From Ligula intestinalis (lineage: Eukaryota > Platyhelminthes > Cestoda > Diphyllobothriidea > Diphyllobothriidae), in contig JAYGXS010000004.1 of assembly GCA_036362985.1 (NCBI GenBank), positions 39,708,475 through 39,772,474 on the forward strand: a stretch of 64,000 bases of DNA, written 5' to 3'. Of this stretch, positions 34,441 to 46,394 are shown piece after piece. The notes under the pieces are model-generated. The model was not told where the DNA came from and did not search any database. It saw only the letters and a list, made by a program, of their open reading frames with translations. The translations under genes were made by a program, and so were the position numbers. Within the stretch, counting starts at the first letter, position 1, and every line of letters begins with the position of its first letter.

Positions 34441-34640
34441 ATTCTTTTTTATTACTGGCAAACGTTAGGACTCTGAGATACGCGTATTTCTGGGTCATTA
34501 CCCTTCATCGGTCAGAGTTACCTGACTCGAGTATAGCCGCAGAAACTACCGCTACACTCGAGTTTTGAACCCGAGACCAGTGAGCTAGAGACGACAGTCC
34601 TATGCACTGAGCAACCAGGTCCACGTCTTGCCATGTTTTT
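34440..34640 (-). repeat. tRNA-headed SINE-like repeat with ribozyme-like 3' part
   Basis: Read on the minus strand: a tRNA-like head with GGTTGCTCAGTGCATAGGAC and a B-box-like GGGTTCAAAACTCG (34562-34625), a linker, then a hammerhead-shaped fold (34470-34518), then CCTAACGTTTGCCAG and an A-rich AATAAAAAAGAA end. Short Pol III repeats with hammerheads are known in schistosomes (SM-alpha type); this is a different sequence with the same layout. Confidence 0.6.
34470..34518 (-). ncRNA. Hammerhead-like fold in SINE
   Basis: Minus strand: stem I ACTCTGA pairs perfectly (7 bp) with TCAGAGT. The core strand is CCGATGA (one change, U4 to C). Stem II GGGT-AATG-ACCC is perfect. GAAA follows, then stem III ATACGCGTAT, a 10-nt palindrome, and the cleavage-site C (34477 complement). 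The geometry fits a type I hammerhead; the U4 change may weaken it. Confidence 0.6.
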
Positions 34641-34966
34641 TCGATCGGGCGAAATCGGAGTACACCCGTCCATAATGTTTGCTGCTAAATTTCCTGCGCA
34701 ATAAACTTAGCCAGACGGGGAGGGGGTTTCGGAAGGCCAAAAATTTCAATAGTAGCGAACCAAGCTACCAAAAAATAATCACGACAAGAATCAGTAATGG
34801 TGATTGATTAAGCCAATTAATGGTTCCCGAGCGGACGGACACTACCACCACAGCAAATACGAGCCCTAGTGACGAACGATTTTGCTAATAGTAGGCATAT
34901 TGTGACTTATTAACTAGGTCCCATAACTATTTCACTCCTTTTGTGTTCGTCAGCCTTATCTGCAAC

Positions 34967-35010
34967 TGTCTCTGACGATTGTTTGGAGAGAGGAGTGAAA
35001 ACGTCAGGCC
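34967..35010 (+). ncRNA. Hammerhead-like motif in PLE end
   Basis: TGTCT, CTGACGA (34972-34978), a degraded stem II, then GAAAACGTC (one extra A) and AGGCC. The following GATAATCTTGTT and GCGATCGCATC match the tail of other PLE ends. Confidence 0.45.
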
Positions 35011-35019
35011 GATAATCTT

Positions 35020-38000
35020 GTTACTGCGATCGCATCTTCATGTCCACAGGATAACCACAATTTGACTATTAGTACACAAGAGAGGAATCCACAATTTCTG
35101 GAAATGAGTAGCATTTGCAAAATTTACGTGCATAACGCATGAGGCGGCGTGCAGCTACTCACTAGTGCATCCGCGCTTGATCACCTTTAAATCATACTGA
35201 CCATGCAGGTTTGAAAAAGAGATCTCGAACACCATGATGTCAGTAAATCCTGCATAGCTTGCCACCTCTTCCGTTTTCTAATATCCTTCTGGACAGCTAT
35301 GCTATAAATTGATCAGCCTCTTCATTTTAGATAAGTTTATTTGGGGGAAATGTAGGTATGTACCTTTGAAGTGCTTCTAACTCAATTTTATCCGGTAAAT
35401 ATTTTCCATCTATAGAGGCCATTGTCGGGAAGAAGACTTGTAGTAACTAGAGTTGTGAGTAGTGTGTAGAGCTAGGCGCCCCCCAGCGTCGCGCTGCGCA
35501 AGAGTTCACGTGATCGCAGTTGTTGACCTGCCCTTGGAACAGACAATTACAAGCGCCAACAAACTGATCGGCCAATCAACTGGCCAAGTGGCCGGTGGCT
35601 CACTCTCGTGAGACGTTTACTTTCATAACACGCTAGCAGACAGACATAAGCGCAGGCCCAGAGTTTGCCATGCGTTGGGGTCTCAGACCACCACTGAGTT
35701 TTGTACAGAATGCATTTCTCTTTTTAGTCTTCTTCCTATATGGAACTGGGCGTTTTGGTTGTTACGTTGTGAGCACGTCCACATCTTAGACCCCTACAAA
35801 TGTACTTTTAGTGCCATAGTCCCTAGACCAAAATCTTATTGACAGGACGAACCAGAAGACACCATAACGAGGGGTTATTTATATATGTTTATGTCTCAGG
35901 CGTCATGGTCCACTATCTGAGCCAGATTTTTTGCTGAGAGTGTCAATGAAGGACTAAGTTTGAGACCGTAGCGTCAGCTGCTTTTCTATGTTTGCGGTTT
36001 TTAGTAACCATGTTCAAGTGAGAGACACCAATGGCTGCGACTGTGTGAAGGCGCAAGTATATGTGGCTTGGAGTCGGTCAGGCTGCACGATCTCTGCAGC
36101 TCTTTGCAAAAGTGCCTGATTTTACTGCACTGTAGCGTTGAACAAAAGGACCAGATATCGTAATAAGGGCTACCGATTGCAGACTCAACAGCATCAACAA
36201 GAATTCTAGTGGGGGCGACGTTTATAACTACTAATTTGCTACATACTCATATGTAAGGGGGAATAAAACATCGAGATTGCAGCATTTGTCATGCTGTGGT
36301 GTGCTTGCTGCTTGGTAGGTAGCGTTGGAATCACTACCAGCCAGGTTAATTATTACCACATGGTAGTCCCACAAATGCAGAGGCATGAATCAAAAGTGTC
36401 AAGACGAGTTTTCTTAGTCGGAGACAGTCGAAAACAAAACTGGTCTGATGACGAGCCAACCGTATTGCCAGAACTTTGATCGGCGATCGAAAATCTGGAA
36501 AGGGGAGATTTTTAAGCGATAGCTTTTTCGGCACTTTCACGTCGCATTTACTACATCTAAGAAGTGCATTCTTCATAGCATTAGTTAAAAGTGAGTCGTC
36601 AGCTGCTTATGTCAAAGATCCGCATCCCAGAGTAACGATTTTCCCTGCTCAACTACTGGCTCTCTAGAAATTTGTCTGGCAATGCAACTACAAATAAAGA
36701 AGGTGCACGGATGCATAAAACTCCAAAAGGTGGCACGACAAGGCAGCATTGCTTGATTACATTTTCAAGGAGGAAAGGTTATGCTCGATCGGTCTGTTAT
36801 ATCAGTAGAGCTATTGATATGCTTACAACGTTCGTATGCAATTAGAACTCTGACTCGAGAGCGGGCTGCCAACCATGCACCTGCACAGGAGCCAGGAACT
36901 GGAGCCGGCATCCGAAGCGTTAGGCACTATTGCTTGCCCACCTTCGGAGATGGGTGTATCCCCTGCACAGTGCGCGTGATAAGTGATAGACAATCTTGGG
37001 CGACAATGTCCACTTAGTGTCTCATAGATAGGGCGCGGCATCGGTCAAGTTGGTGTTAATTTGTATGCAGTAAAGGAGGCTTGCACTGAAAGTACCACAC
37101 TCCCTCTTTTATTTTTTATCTCCCCCTCCCTCTCTCTCACTTTCTTCTTCATTGTGTCCAATGAGAGCGCAATGGCATAACGAGTGAGGACGGGTTTGGC
37201 TGGGAGCAATGACCTTTGCTCCCGACCAACATTGCATCATGAGGAAAACATGACCATAACAAATGCCACATGAAAGGTGTGGTGACATGTCTAGGAGCAG
37301 GCTCACGCCGCGCTAGGCGCCTGTGCCCTCTCTCGCTTTTGTTATTTTCGACTTTGTCACGACAATGGACCTAATCTCATAAAATCCTGGTTCTCAAGGC
37401 CTCAAAACAGTCAGGAAATTAGTTTTTGAGGGCTTTCAAAGCATTATGTGTGACTTGACTGACGGAAGACGTACATGGTCACCAGGTCCCCTTCTTCTTT
37501 AGCAGTCCTCTTTCTCTGCCTTAATAATTGCCCGTTCTGTGACTGCATGCGAGGTGTATCATAAGCTGATCGGTGAACGTCTTTCCTACGCCGTTGATTA
37601 TTCCCGATCACAACCCACAGGACATTGAACGGTGGCTTAATGGCGGAATGTGGTGCTATTTAACTTTGAAGTAAACGTGCTCGAACTCTAGATCTCTCGA
37701 ACATGGGGTTTTAAATGGCTAAAAGATGACGGCCAGTTAATTAGAACTGAACATCCTAGCCTTAAGTACTGCATCACATGGAGTTGAGTTTGGCTGATTG
37801 ATGACGGCTAGTAAGGCAGAAGTGATCAGCCCATCCTTTCGCGTTTTTATGAGTAATGCCCATCTGCCCATAGTACAACCCTTTGTGCGACTGCTAGCAG
37901 AGCTCGAGAATGAGCGTCAAAGCAGAGCAGAATGAGAGAATCCCGTAGCCAATCGGTGTGCGTCCGTCCACTAACGTATCACCTTCCTTTGTCACTATCA

Positions 38001-38752
38001 CTACTTCTAACAATCCTATACATAACTCCATGCTATTCGAGTGAAGTACGTTAGGCATTTAGGTGGCCCTTCGATTCGATACTATACCACGTCGTAAAAT
38101 TTTCAGCCTGTGAGCAACTTTAGGGTGAGCAGGAAATGATTGCTACGCCAGAATGCACAAGACCACAGAAAAAACTCAAGTATATCCAATAAGAACCTCC
38201 ATCTCTCTCTGATCAAAAAGATAATGCATTAAAGTAGACAGGACATATTTGATCCATTCAGCCCAAGCCCATTATATAAACCCGTCCCATGATGAACGTC
38301 TTACACATTTCACGCCATGCAGCGCATCCGTTCTCTATCTACAAAATCGACCAAGACCAGAGTAAATACTTTTTTATTATTTTAAAAAGCTCACAGTAAT
38401 GACTAAAGGATCGTGCCAGGACCAGCAAATGTCTCTTATGCAAAAAAGGCGAACATAAGGGGTGGGGTGGAAAGGCTGGTTGAATGTTTGAAATCATGTG
38501 AATCGGGTTTGTGTGGTGTAGGATAGAGTATGGGCCATTTATGCATTTATTGTTGTGCTGATGCCAAGGTGGCATGAAGTAGCGAAGTGGTATGCCCAAA
38601 CGGTATTGACTTTTTGTTTTGTGTTTTTAAGAGTCCGTACTTCAAGGCATCAACGTCAATTTATGAAGGAGGTACATTATGAGGCGTGCCGGTGAGTGAG
38701 GGAGAAACCGTATAGGACAACGGGTGAGGCTCCCCCAATGTGAAAGTGCCAT
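35020..38752. other. Intergenic DNA downstream of the myosin-like gene
   Basis: No coding region recognised. A GGCGCCCCCCAGCG-containing stretch at ~35475 and a CT-rich patch at ~37100-37140 are unexplained. The end of this region should contain the myosin-like 3' untranslated part; no obvious polyadenylation signal was identified. Confidence 0.35.
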
Positions 38753-38975
38753 CTAATTTGCATCCAAATCGGAGTCTGTGGTGTTCGCATCTGAGAAGGG
38801 CTTCTTTCGTTCAGCGGAGAAGTATTGGGTTCGAGGCTGATGCCTCTTTTCCCTTGGGAGGGAAGCGAGTTGTTTATAGGAACCATACTGTGGCAGAGTT
38901 GAGGATTGGCCTGGCCTCGAGAGAGAACGATTAGAGGAGTACGGAGTGCCTCTGCTGCTTGACCTCATGTTTGCA
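38753..38975 (-). CDS. Myosin XVIII/II-like heavy chain, terminal exon
   Basis: Acceptor ATTACTTCAG on the minus strand. The first base T completes Arg (CG|T) from the 40916 exon. The exon encodes 73 residues, ANMRSSSRGTPYSSNRSLSR, a Gln/Ser stretch, and ends DANTTDSDLDAN before the stop at 38753-38755. Low complexity, Ser/Arg-rich and not coiled coil, like the unstructured tailpieces of class XVIII myosins. The matching split codon is the main reason to join it to this gene. The longer upstream open frame to 39121 is intronic. Confidence 0.65.
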
Positions 38976-39229
38976 CTGAAGTAATGAAAAGATGTTGTTG
39001 ATATCACCGCATAAAAGGGTTTGTTGATTGTGCAGGTCAATATCAGCGAGATAACCATAAAGTCAAAATGACCACTGAACTCTTTTGTAAGGAACTCGTT
39101 CAGGGGATATCTCTGGGACAAGTCTATTTTCTGGATGATGTTTCGAACAAGTTTGTCTGCTTTTTATCGTTTATCTCTAGCAGGTGAACAAGTAATTGTA
39201 GTTTCAAATGGACGTCTAATGCAGGTGCC

Positions 39230-39640
39230 ACTGACACAGCAAGAAAGGTCTGGAGTCATCTATAAGATTGGAACTGGTGCAGTTGTGGGCAACGCAACTA
39301 CGTTGGTGGAGCTGGAAGAGTGCTCTGAACGCAAATGCCGAACAGGTGACAGCAGTGCGGAGAAATAACGGCAATTCTCAACTCCCGTCATATTCTAGAT
39401 GAACTGACCACACATTCATGTCTGATGAGGCCAACATTCTCATAAGAGGTGACAATCAAGTAAGTAGCGAATTGCTTGAGTCATAGTCTACGACCTCATG
39501 TGCAATGACCCACTACAACGAATATTCGGTGCTGAGACTTTGTTTGGCTGAAGCAAGCGGCCACTCGGGGAGTGCAAAGAGAGACGTACTTTCCAATACC
39601 AATGTCGGGGAGCCAGACGGCCGAGTAATCATCACGCCAA
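39230..39640 (+). pseudogene. PLE family A GIY-YIG fragment
   Basis: SGVIYKIGTGAVVGNATTLV resembles the start of a GIY-YIG domain. RTGDSSAE, then SELLESWSTT and EYSVLRLCLAEA follow in order with stops between. This is the same tail as at 10757-10950. It lies in the last intron of the myosin-like gene, on the opposite strand. Confidence 0.6.
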
Positions 39641-39819
39641 GCTCCAACACAGATAATTAAATTTAAGCAGGTCACAGCCCGCATGCCAACCATTAGGCAA
39701 ATAGTGTACCAGAGGATAATCATCCTCAGTGAAAGGAAAGCCGTTACTTGTCATAGGTCTAAGGTAACCTGACGATCAAATCCTTTACATACTGCAATGC
39801 TCTCTACACAAATTACCCT

Positions 39820-39915
39820 TATCTGATAGTCTATCCGAAGATGGGCTCAGGCATGAATCCGAACCATCAGGTGAATTAAGTTCCTCTCTCAGCGACCACG
39901 CCTACTTATTTTCTA
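39820..39915 (+). repeat. PLE terminal repeat remnant
   Basis: GGCATGAATCCGAACCATCAGG, then GAATTAAGTTCCTCTCTCAGCGACC aligns with the ribozyme 3' half and the downstream tail of other PLE ends. The core is lost. Confidence 0.45.
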
Positions 39916-40915
39916 GAATTCTAGGATTAGAAATAAAGACAACAATAAAGTTGACCAGGGTCTTTAGATACCGTATATCCAGAATTCTGTCCTACGGGAG
40001 CAGTGGTAATAGGAATTTTATAATTTGATCGTATCAGAGGAATGAAAATAAAAATTAAAGAGTACTGCGCATAAAAATAGTAGGAAATAATCATTCAAAT
40101 GACTAAAACTTTGTGCGCGATAAATAAAATCACAAATAAAACCAATAGGAAACAAGAAATGCGCAAAAAGCAAAAAGGCTGCACACCAATATCGAATCTT
40201 ACCGAAATTTAGGCATTAAAATACCATTTAAGATAAGCGTTTCCGCCTTTTTTAAAACTCACAATAGCTTTTTATGCATTTGGACAGATAAGCCGAAATA
40301 CAACCGCATATCGGTTAAAAAGTTAAATTGAATTAAACAAATAATAAGAACTATAATGAAATTTAAATTCATAAACTAAACAGTTAACTAAAAATTTAAC
40401 TAAAACTAATAAAACCAGAAGTACACCGTGCTGTTGGTTGCAGTAAGAAGCATAACTACGCCTACCAAATTAAATATGGTAGCTATCAATGTATATACAT
40501 ATTTAAAGAACATGGCCATCATTGCAGTAACCGAGGTTTATGTTAAGAGTTAGGACGTAGGGTTATTAAATAAAGTTTTCTTGGTAAGGATTAGTTCGTA
40601 CAGTTAGCAGTAGGGCCTGGACAATTTGTTCCTACTTTCAGCTATCGATTGTTCACCAGTTTTTAGCGATTACCTACGGCTTCTGGGTAGTCTGTCCGTT
40701 TACAGTGCACTTAAAATTAATTTTTCTTTAGGTCTTTTTGATGTAGTTAAATAATGTCACAAATTGCATTGTATTTTTTCCATATTTACTTCCGAGAGCC
40801 CTTGGGCTACCGTCATCCAACCCGTATTCCACAGAACCTTGCTTTGGGCTTGCGAATTGTTCTCACATATTAGTGCAAAACAGAGGTGTCAACTACTGTT
40901 CCAAAAGTGACCTAC

Positions 40916-41280
40916 CGATTGCGATGCCTGTCCAGCGTTTGATTGCTGTTGAAGTTGTCGGCGGATGCGCGTGAGATGCCGTCGAAGGCAGAGCTACTCT
41001 CGTCATCGGAAATCTGTACGTCATCAGCAAGCATCATGCTGCAGTCCTCATTGGCTCGAGTCTGTCTCTCACGCAGCAGTGTTGCTGTCTCCCGAGCCGC
41101 GGTCAGGCTCGCCTTGGCTCGATCCAGCTCAGCGTACAGGTCCGAACTACGCCGCTCCAGGTCACCAACTTTTCGCACGTAGGTATCCAGGCTATCTTGG
41201 AGGTCAGTGACCTGGCGTTTCAAATGTCGATTGTCGGTTTTTGCGGTTGATTCACTCTTCTGTGTCTCGGAAAGTTCTTG
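40916..41280 (-). CDS. Myosin XVIII/II-like heavy chain, tail exon
   Basis: 365 nt on the minus strand with acceptor CTCTTCTAG and donor CG|GTAGGT. It encodes 121 residues of coiled coil (TDNRHLKRQVTDLQDSLDTY, LERRSSDLYAELDRAKASLT) ending in an acidic, Ser-rich segment MLADDVQISDDESSSAFDG. The order (N.LKRQ..D, heptads, then an acidic D/E/S patch) parallels the end of the class XVIII rod. If the donor is not used, translation stops at the TAG directly behind it (RHRNR, stop at 40912), so this could be an alternative C-terminus. Confidence 0.7.
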
Positions 41281-42135
41281 CTAGAAGAGGGTAGAGAGGA
41301 ACAGTTGTGAGGAGAGGGGTCGACGTATGTGAGATCTGCATTGGACAACTTAGTTGTCTCACCGCCTAATCGAGCCTTGTTGATGGATTCCCATTGATGT
41401 AAACCCAGTTAGCAGAAACCGTGATAAAATAAAAACAATTCAAAGCACTGGATAGTCGCGGGGCACCGTAGGGGATGTAAGATTCATAATTTAGGGTCTT
41501 CAAAAACTGGTATCGGTAGTTGTCGCTAGTCATAGCATACCGAAATGGGACTACGGATACGATGAAAAGCATGACTGGACGTGCAGCATTGCTTAACAAA
41601 CAAGTTAAGTTTACATTTCAAGCTGCCGTTCCTGATGTAACTGGTATTCTTTTTCTACCCCTGTTTGAAGTACTACTAATTTTATGACAACCATTAGCAA
41701 TACTACTGCGACCGCAACTGATACTTCTATCGAGGCAGTAACTAAAAAAAATAAATACCAGCACCTAGATTTCGGGATCGTCATCCGCTGAAATAAAACA
41801 GTATAATTGAAAAAGGTTCACCGAACTTCTGGCCTTTAAATGAGCCTCGTTCAGACCATTTGGAACAGCTACATTGTCTAGAAGTACCTACTTAAGAAGT
41901 TCGAATATTCTCCATTGATTTTCACTGCCCTGATCTGGCCTGGTGTTGGTTCAGCCGGCTCAGGAGGGGTGGAAGGGGGCACACACCACACATCCTTAGA
42001 AGTTTTGGCAGCTTTGATACCTTAACCAAAGGTGAGGATCCGGCGCCGAAAATGTTCTACTTATTTGATTCAGGTAGACATGTTGTGTTAGGAATTGTTT
42101 AAGAGACAAAATCCGACGACAGCATACTAACTCAC

Positions 42136-42501
42136 CTGCAGGTTCTCCACCTGTTCACGCAATCTGTCCACCTCCATTTTTAAGTCATTTTCTCGCTTTG
42201 CGCTGGTGGTCTCCAGCTCTACTAGACGTTTCTCCAGGGCCGACTTTTCGGCCTGCCCCTTGGTTGAGGACTCGGTAAGAGCAATCTTGACCTCGAGAAT
42301 TTCCCGACGCAGCATGTCGCGTTCCTCCTTTACATTATCCAGATCACGCTGGCGAGCTGCCGCAGTTTCACGCTCAGCACCGGCACGTCCACTGGCCGCT
42401 GCAGCCTCACGAACCGCCGTGTCGCGCTCCGTTTCCAACTGGGCAATGCGGTGCACAAGGTTCTGTCGTTCTTTGGTTGTAACCCTCAACCTCTGTTCGT
42501 T
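42136..42501 (-). CDS. Myosin XVIII/II-like heavy chain, tail exon
   Basis: 366 nt, 122 codons, phase 0 at both ends, acceptor CATGTAG and donor CAG|GTGAGT. Uninterrupted coiled coil: NEQRLRVTTKERQNLVHRIA, LETERDTAVREAAAASGRAG, VKEERDMLRREILEVKIALT, VDRLREQVENLQ. The Ala/Arg-rich middle has good heptads. The plus-strand frames over it are shadows. Confidence 0.75.
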
Positions 42502-42590
42502 CTACATGAGGAACCAACAGGCGCAGTCAATAGCAATAGACGTCAAGTAATAGAACAGAGGTGGAAAAGGGGAAAGAATGAAGGAATTAC

Positions 42591-42704
42591 CTCCTCCAAC
42601 AGCGAATTCGCATTCTGCAGACGGACGTTGAGGATTTCAATATCGGATTTAGCGTGGTGCTGTGCAACCTCCAACTGGGAAATCTTGAGATCCTTCTCTG
42701 CAAT
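42591..42704 (-). CDS. Myosin XVIII/II-like heavy chain, short tail exon
   Basis: 114 nt, 38 codons, phase 0/0, acceptor TTTAAATAG, donor GAG|GTAATT. Coiled coil IAEKDLKISQLEVAQHHAKS, then DIEILNVRLQNANSLLEE. It joins in phase to both neighbours. Confidence 0.7.
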
Positions 42705-43514
42705 CTATTTAAAGCAAATTTGGCAAGATGGGCTTTAGGGTCACCAAAGGCTAAAGCAGTAGGAAAAAACAGCTTCAAGTTTCGCTTGCAATTGTGCAAA
42801 GATGTTATATGCTTGAGACATGCAGCGGGCTCTTACCATCTGGATGCGGTAACAGTGGGTTGTTAAAGATGCAATGGTGTGATATACTTAGTGAACTAGT
42901 ATATGCATTGTAGTAGATTTAGTAAGCATACTTCACCTCATCTTATTGCAGCTAATTGCTAATGGCTGACCGTTCCTAGCGTGACCATATACTGGTTTAC
43001 GTTGTTTATCCCAACTGCACCCCCAAAGTTTAAGTAATCATTGAATACTTTTTTCTAATTGTTATACCAAGTGAAGGATTGCTTCGAGTTACACCTGGCC
43101 GTATAAGGCGTATTGCAAAGCTCACAGGCTGCTTTTACTTTACGTTGGCCTCGGATAAACTAAAGGTCAATCACATATCACGGGAGTTTATGAAAGTTAA
43201 CTTTATATACAAGAAATGAACCCTAACCCTTAGCTCTAATTGGCTGCTATATATCGGCTTAGGAGAATAAATTGATTATATATTGACTACTTTTTCTACT
43301 AACTTCAATACTTACTATTGATTGTTCGCTGTAACTTCTCACCCATAAAACCTCATTACTTCTACCTCCACATTAGACTATTCTGGAGTTTGCGTTGCCT
43401 TTGGTGCACTGCATAACCTACTGCTGCTGCCCGAGATGATTTGCTAAAGTGAAGGCTTTTCAGAAAGGCTGCAAAAATAACAGTATTTTATACCAGCATT
43501 GCAGTTTAGCGCAC

Positions 43515-43648
43515 CTGTTTTCCGAACTCCTCCATATTATTTTCCGCCTTGTACTGATCAAACTCCTCCCGCAGATGTTCCAGTTCCTTAAGGTAGCGTT
43601 TGTTTTCGGCAACGACTCGGGCATGTGTGTCACGAAGTTCGTCAGTTA
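43515..43648 (-). CDS. Myosin XVIII/II-like heavy chain, tail exon
   Basis: 134 nt, acceptor ACTTTCTAG, donor CAG|GTGCGC. The first two bases (TA) complete a Val codon with the final G of the 45265 exon. Coiled coil TDELRDTHARVVAENKRYLK, ELEHLREEFDQYKAENNMEE. Good phase continuity on both sides. Confidence 0.7.
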
Positions 43649-44269
43649 CTAGAAAGTAGAGGATACGCAAGATTGATCTGTTTTTTTTTAATTGCTGAAA
43701 AGTTGTGCTGGATTTTGTGAATTCTAACAATGACGTTATTTCCTTCGACTAATAAGCAGTATGTATGAAATTGGATTTTTCAGGAAAAACGGTACTCGGT
43801 TTCATACTCAGTAGAGACCTTGGGAATGGCAACACCTTAGAAAACTGAAATATAGCCGTCTTCTCATCTGAACTCCACGCGTACATGATTTGCCAGGTCA
43901 CGATCTGCATTTGCTTAACGACTTTGAGAAACGATGAGTTCATCAGTACGTTGACCACATTAAATTTATTCGATCATAATGGTTCAGCCGATGCTTGACC
44001 CAGTTTAGAAATGCGCAAGTTTTATGAGATGAAATATTTAGGTTGTTTCCCTTGGTAAGGGTTTCGCTGGCATTATGAGCTGCATTCAGCAGCAAGAAAG
44101 ACATGGTGTTGGTGCTGCCGCGTTCGCAGGAAAAGAGTGGTTGCTGGGAATTGCTTTCAAGGTGCAAAATGGTAGATTAATTTCAATCTTACCAAAACAC
44201 TATGGCTCATAGCATCATCAAATCGTGTTATCGGTATATGCGCTCGAAGCGTTTAGCTTACACAAATGC

Positions 44270-44560
44270 TAACTAGAATACATATTGTTAAGGGGATTTG
44301 GAAGATTTACTTAATTTTAGTTGGCCTATTTGTGAACAAATTCGCAGCATCGGTGTGAGTTGAACCAACACAGCAAGGAAGGCCTTTACGTAGTCAACGC
44401 CCTATCGATTTGAGCTACGACGCCTCACCATGCACCATGAATTTAGTCACACTGAGATCGATTTTACTCGCTTAACTAACCACTCGTACGGAATCCACCA
44501 TTAAGGAACAGCAAGCTGAATGCCCAAGCAAGATGTTCTAAGTAATCATCTAGAATCCAT
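44270..44560 (-). repeat. tRNA-headed SINE-like repeat (family 2), copy 2
   Basis: Minus strand: GCGTCGTAGCTCAAATCGATAG, GGCGTTGACTACGTAAAGG, CCTTGCTGTG, GGTTCAACTCACACCG. The A-box-like TAGCTCAAATCGATAG and B-box-like GGTTCAACTC point to a tRNA-derived head. Related sequence is at 26180-26400, and a third partial piece at ~44575-44700. Confidence 0.5.
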
Positions 44561-45264
44561 CACAATTACTACCAGGCTGATTTCATTGTGTTGGCAGATT
44601 GCCTTAATTTTAATTGACCCAATTTGGAAAAAGTCGCGGCGTCGGGGGGAATGTTTTCACAATTGGTTCAACTAGAGTACATATTGATTGTTAAGAGATC
44701 ATCAGGTGTACTACAAACTGTCCTATGAGTGAAAGTTTAAATACGATTGAATATAGACTAAGGTCGGGCGCGAATAACTAGTCCACTGCGTTAACTATGG
44801 GTGGCCTATATATGGCGAATGAAACCCAACCTATGTAAGCATATGGTGTTTTTTTGCTTCCCGTTGGATGTGCTAAATTGTTAACTGTAATTTGCCTACG
44901 CGACAGTGTACCATGATCTTGCTGCTTTTGCAACAAGTATGTCCGTACGAATTAAAATTGCTGTATGCTAGGCAGCAGAAAGTAGCAGCTGATGAGCAGT
45001 TACGAAATATTTTGTCTCCAATAGATTCTGCAGTATTTGCATGCATGAAATGTCATTTTCGTGCATTATCTTTTAGTGAATTGACTTTACGAAGGCCGTG
45101 CAACCTCAAACGATTGGTTCTCACCTCCTTTAACTTCCGAATTATATAGGCTTTGAAACATATTAACGTTTAATAAGGGAGCTGAATGAAACTTAGAGCC
45201 TGGACTACCGCATGAAAGTGCCGTTCCGTGTGTTTTTTGTTCAGTTGACTTCACGTTGCCTTAC

Positions 45265-45550
45265 CCTCCTCCTCATCGCTAAGTTCAGGCGTCTGGCGCA
45301 AATCGTCTAGTTTGTTTTGCAGATCTGCACACCGCTTCTCCAGGAGGGCCTTTTCTTTCCCTAGATCCTCGATGGTGTCTGTGAGCTCCCGTACTTTTTT
45401 TAGGTGCGCCTGATCCTTCTCAAGCATTTCCTCCTCGTGTTCATCACGTTGACGACGCACCTGGCGTGTTAAGTTTGCAATTCTATTGCGCATCTCCTGA
45501 GACTCCAGTTCCAGGTCATCCCGGTAGCCTGTCTCTTCCTCTAGTTGTTG
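45265..45550 (-). CDS. Myosin XVIII/II-like heavy chain, tail exon
   Basis: 286 nt, acceptor TTCTCACAG, donor G|GTAAGG, ending one base into a codon. The protein is QQLEEETGYRDDLELESQEM, RNRIANLTRQVRRQRDEHEE, then heptads to LRQTPELSDEEE. The pattern QLEEE, E..E, IA.L..QV.RR..E.E parallels the class XVIII rod (QLEEEYEDKQ...LATLSDQVNRRD) better than muscle myosin rods. This exon is the best single support for the class call. Confidence 0.75.
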
Positions 45551-45814
45551 CTGTGAGAAAAGAACAAAATGCTTGCCTAAATATTTCCCTAAGAAGGTGG
45601 GTTTTTGTTTTTGAAAATATGTGAAGCAGCAGGGAACTGAATAGTCGAAGCAGATCTGCAGGAAGCCCATGGAAATGCACATTCCTGACAACACGTGCTA
45701 AGGGTCCAAATGAGAGAGGGTTGGCTTCTCAGAATGGTGGCTGTTATAGCGGCATAGAGTAATGCCTGCGTATAGTTCATTTCAATTTTCGTGGCTACCC
45801 AACTGTAAGAATGA

Positions 45815-46020
45815 GCTCTTTAGCCGATCGGTGAGCGCACATCAACCGTTGCGTGTATCTCCTATCGAAACCAGCATTGAATTGAGCCCGTGGCGAAGCG
45901 ATTAGTGTGTTAGAGTTCTAACTTAAATGTTCGCGGATTCGAGCTTCCGGGATCACCATCCCTAAGGTTAGGTAGCTGATGAGGGCAAATCATCCGTAAA
46001 TGGCCATTCTAGTCTCCTTT
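45815..46020 (+). repeat. SINE-like repeat (family 1) with ribozyme-like tail, copy 1
   Basis: AGCCGATCGGTGAGCGCACAT (shared with 61917-61940), a GAGCCCGTGGCGAAGCG head, B-box-like GGATTCGAGCTTCC, then CTGATGA (45976-45982), a weak stem II, GTAA and AATGGCCATT. It lies in an intron of the myosin-like gene, antisense to it. A GGAGTTCGGGAGCAAGCC stretch follows at 46078, matching 61867-61890 upstream of another copy, which suggests a longer or tandem unit. Confidence 0.55.
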
Positions 46021-46242
46021 CATCTGTAAGTAATGCATTTCTACCAATAATATGCCTGCCGTTTAGCGGCTGTTGGTGGAGTTCGGGAGCAAGCCCCAAG
46101 GCATAACGGAACGAGTTCCGTTAGAAATAGATGAACGTTCACGAGCGAGTATCAATATTTCTAATCTGAACCGGCAAGATAGCAAGTTCGTGGCTCAATT
46201 TTTGGTCCATAGACCTTTTGGTCCAAACGTCACGAGTTCATG

Positions 46243-46280
<38 letters not shown>
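46243..46280 (+). repeat. TA microsatellite
   Basis: A run of AT dinucleotides followed by ATGTATGTATAA. Confidence 0.9.
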
Positions 46281-46281
<1 letters not shown>

Positions 46282-46394
46282 AAGCAGAAAAATACAACCA
46301 ACAAGGAAAAGGGAGACTGAACTGGTCATTTCTGGCTTACTAAACGTAATCAGCAAGCCATTTCTAACCCCAGGTGCTGCGGCACCGGACTGAA

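Noticed and set aside
40912..41280. Stop TAG right after 40916 as the definite end of the myosin-like protein
   Set aside because: The donor CG|GTAGGT and the matching acceptor base at 38975 restore an Arg codon, so splicing to the 38753 exon is preferred; the stop remains a possible alternative end.
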